Assembly: GCF_000817785.2 (NCBI RefSeq)
Contig: NZ_JTCM02000006.1
Coordinates: 62,001 to 126,000 of the forward strand
DNA length: 64,000 nt
Direction of reading: 5' to 3'
Source: Hassallia byssoidea VB512170
Lineage (GTDB): Bacteria > Cyanobacteriota > Cyanobacteriia > Cyanobacteriales > Nostocaceae
A model generated the notes under the pieces. That model had not been told where the DNA came from. It did no database searches and saw nothing but the letters and a program-made list of their open reading frames with translations. Shown one piece after another: positions 63,435-64,000 of this stretch. The translations under genes were made by a program, and so were the position numbers. The stretch's first letter is position 1. Each line of letters begins with the position of its first letter.

Positions 63435-64000
63435 ATGTTAAGTATCCCCGTTAATCTGGGTTTACCTCGCGCACCTCGTTTGATAACATCTTTACCAGGA
63501 CCTTGTGCTGAAGCGATTGTCAAACGCGATCGCGCTGTCACTTCTCCTTCTTACACTCGCGACTATCCGTTAGTTGTGGCGAGGGGTGAAGGTTGTATGC
63601 TCGAAGATGTCGATGGTAATATCTTTCTAGATATGACTGCGGGAATTGCCGTCACCGCTACCGGACACGCACACCCGGAAGTTGTCGCCGCAATTCAAGC
63701 ACAAGCTGCTAATTTAATACACATGTCCGGAACTGATTTCTACTACGAACCGATGGTAGAATTAGCAGAGAAGTTAGCTTGCCACGCTCCTTTCCCGAAC
63801 GGTGCAAAGGTGTTTTTTAGCAACTCTGGGGCGGAATCAAACGAAGGAGCAATCAAACTCGCTCGATATTACACGGGACGTTCTTCAATCGTGGCATTTT
63901 TGGGAGCGTTTCACGGACGCACTTATGGAGCGATGTCTTTAACTGCTTCTAAAACTGTGCAAAGAGCAAACTTTGGTGCAATGCTAGCGGGAGTAACACA
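63435..64000 (+). CDS. Class III aminotransferase (acetylornithine/4-aminobutyrate type), partial
   Basis: The window ends inside this gene; 188 residues are visible with no stop. The PLP-fold type I pattern of class III transaminases is clear: [19 protein letters not shown] near the start, [37 protein letters not shown] and [16 protein letters not shown]-lysine lies beyond the edge. The ATG at 63435 fits; the long N-terminal extension ([26 protein letters not shown]) is typical of the acetylornithine-family branch with broad specificity, so the exact substrate is open. Confidence 0.9.
   Translation, partial: MLSIPVNLGLPRAPRLITSLPGPCAEAIVKRDRAVTSPSYTRDYPLVVARGEGCMLEDVDGNIFLDMTAGIAVTATGHAHPEVVAAIQAQAANLIHMSGTDFYYEPMVELAEKLACHAPFPNGAKVFFSNSGAESNEGAIKLARYYTGRSSIVAFLGAFHGRTYGAMSLTASKTVQRANFGAMLAGVT

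Noticed and set aside
1-64000. tRNA or rRNA genes
   Set aside because: No cloverleaf with a GGTTCGA-type T-loop and no rRNA-like conserved stretch was recognised by eye; a tRNAscan or Infernal run would be decisive.

Overview
The window is chromosomal DNA of a cyanobacterium, most likely a filamentous, possibly heterocyst-forming, Nostoc-like species. The evidence is the gene content (cpcT bilin lyase, thf1/psb29, ndhS, class II fructose/sedoheptulose bisphosphatase glpX, DUF1830 and DUF4079 proteins), the many GCGATCGC (HIP1) octamers in and between genes, and long heptanucleotide tandem repeats (STRR type, e.g. GGGGAGT, CCCCATT, CCCCCTG) in many gaps. I recognised no rRNA, tRNA or CRISPR array.

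Layout. 0-2.3 kb: fasciclin protein and an SDR/NmrA reductase pair. 3-5.5 kb: UDP-glucose dehydrogenase and a UDP-glucuronate decarboxylase, together a UDP-xylose route. 6-13 kb: antiporter with universal-stress domains, HAS-barrel-like protein, ndhS, rodA, mrp, SRPBCC protein. 13.5-20.4 kb: hemF, STAS protein, cpcT, thf1, ExbB/ExbD channel pair, YkvA protein, sugar nucleotidyltransferase. 20.4-27.4 kb: two tandem ArsR-DUF2087 regulators, a UPF0182 membrane protein, hemA, glpX. 27.8-36.8 kb: methyltransferase, two glutaredoxins, BolA, tadA, acyltransferase, OmpR-type regulator, ABC ATPase and small conserved cyanobacterial proteins.

From about 37 to 52.5 kb the content becomes accessory: a B12/radical-SAM protein, two secreted Cys-containing proteins divergent from a large STAND NTPase with 14 WD40 repeats, a DICT/degenerate HD protein, a pentapeptide protein, a VapC-type toxin module, and a 922-residue DUF4114/PA14-like protein flanked by two decayed tyrosine-recombinase remnants. 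A 54-residue four-Cys protein and an ArsR-ClpN domain fusion follow. Core genes resume with pyrB, mgtE and a 1072-residue GH15/phosphorylase-kinase-alpha/beta-like protein. The end holds an aldehyde-dehydrogenase remnant, an AraC/SDR/monooxygenase cluster, a Uma2 protein and the start of a class III aminotransferase cut by the window edge.

The strongest unusual signals are: repeat tracts translated in frame inside two core genes (pyrB and UPF0182), small palindromic elements nested inside each other and inside heptamer tracts, an SDR that has lost its catalytic Ser and Tyr, the ArsR-ClpN fusion, the recombinase scars around the DUF4114 gene, and a long mgtE leader that can mask its own ribosome site.
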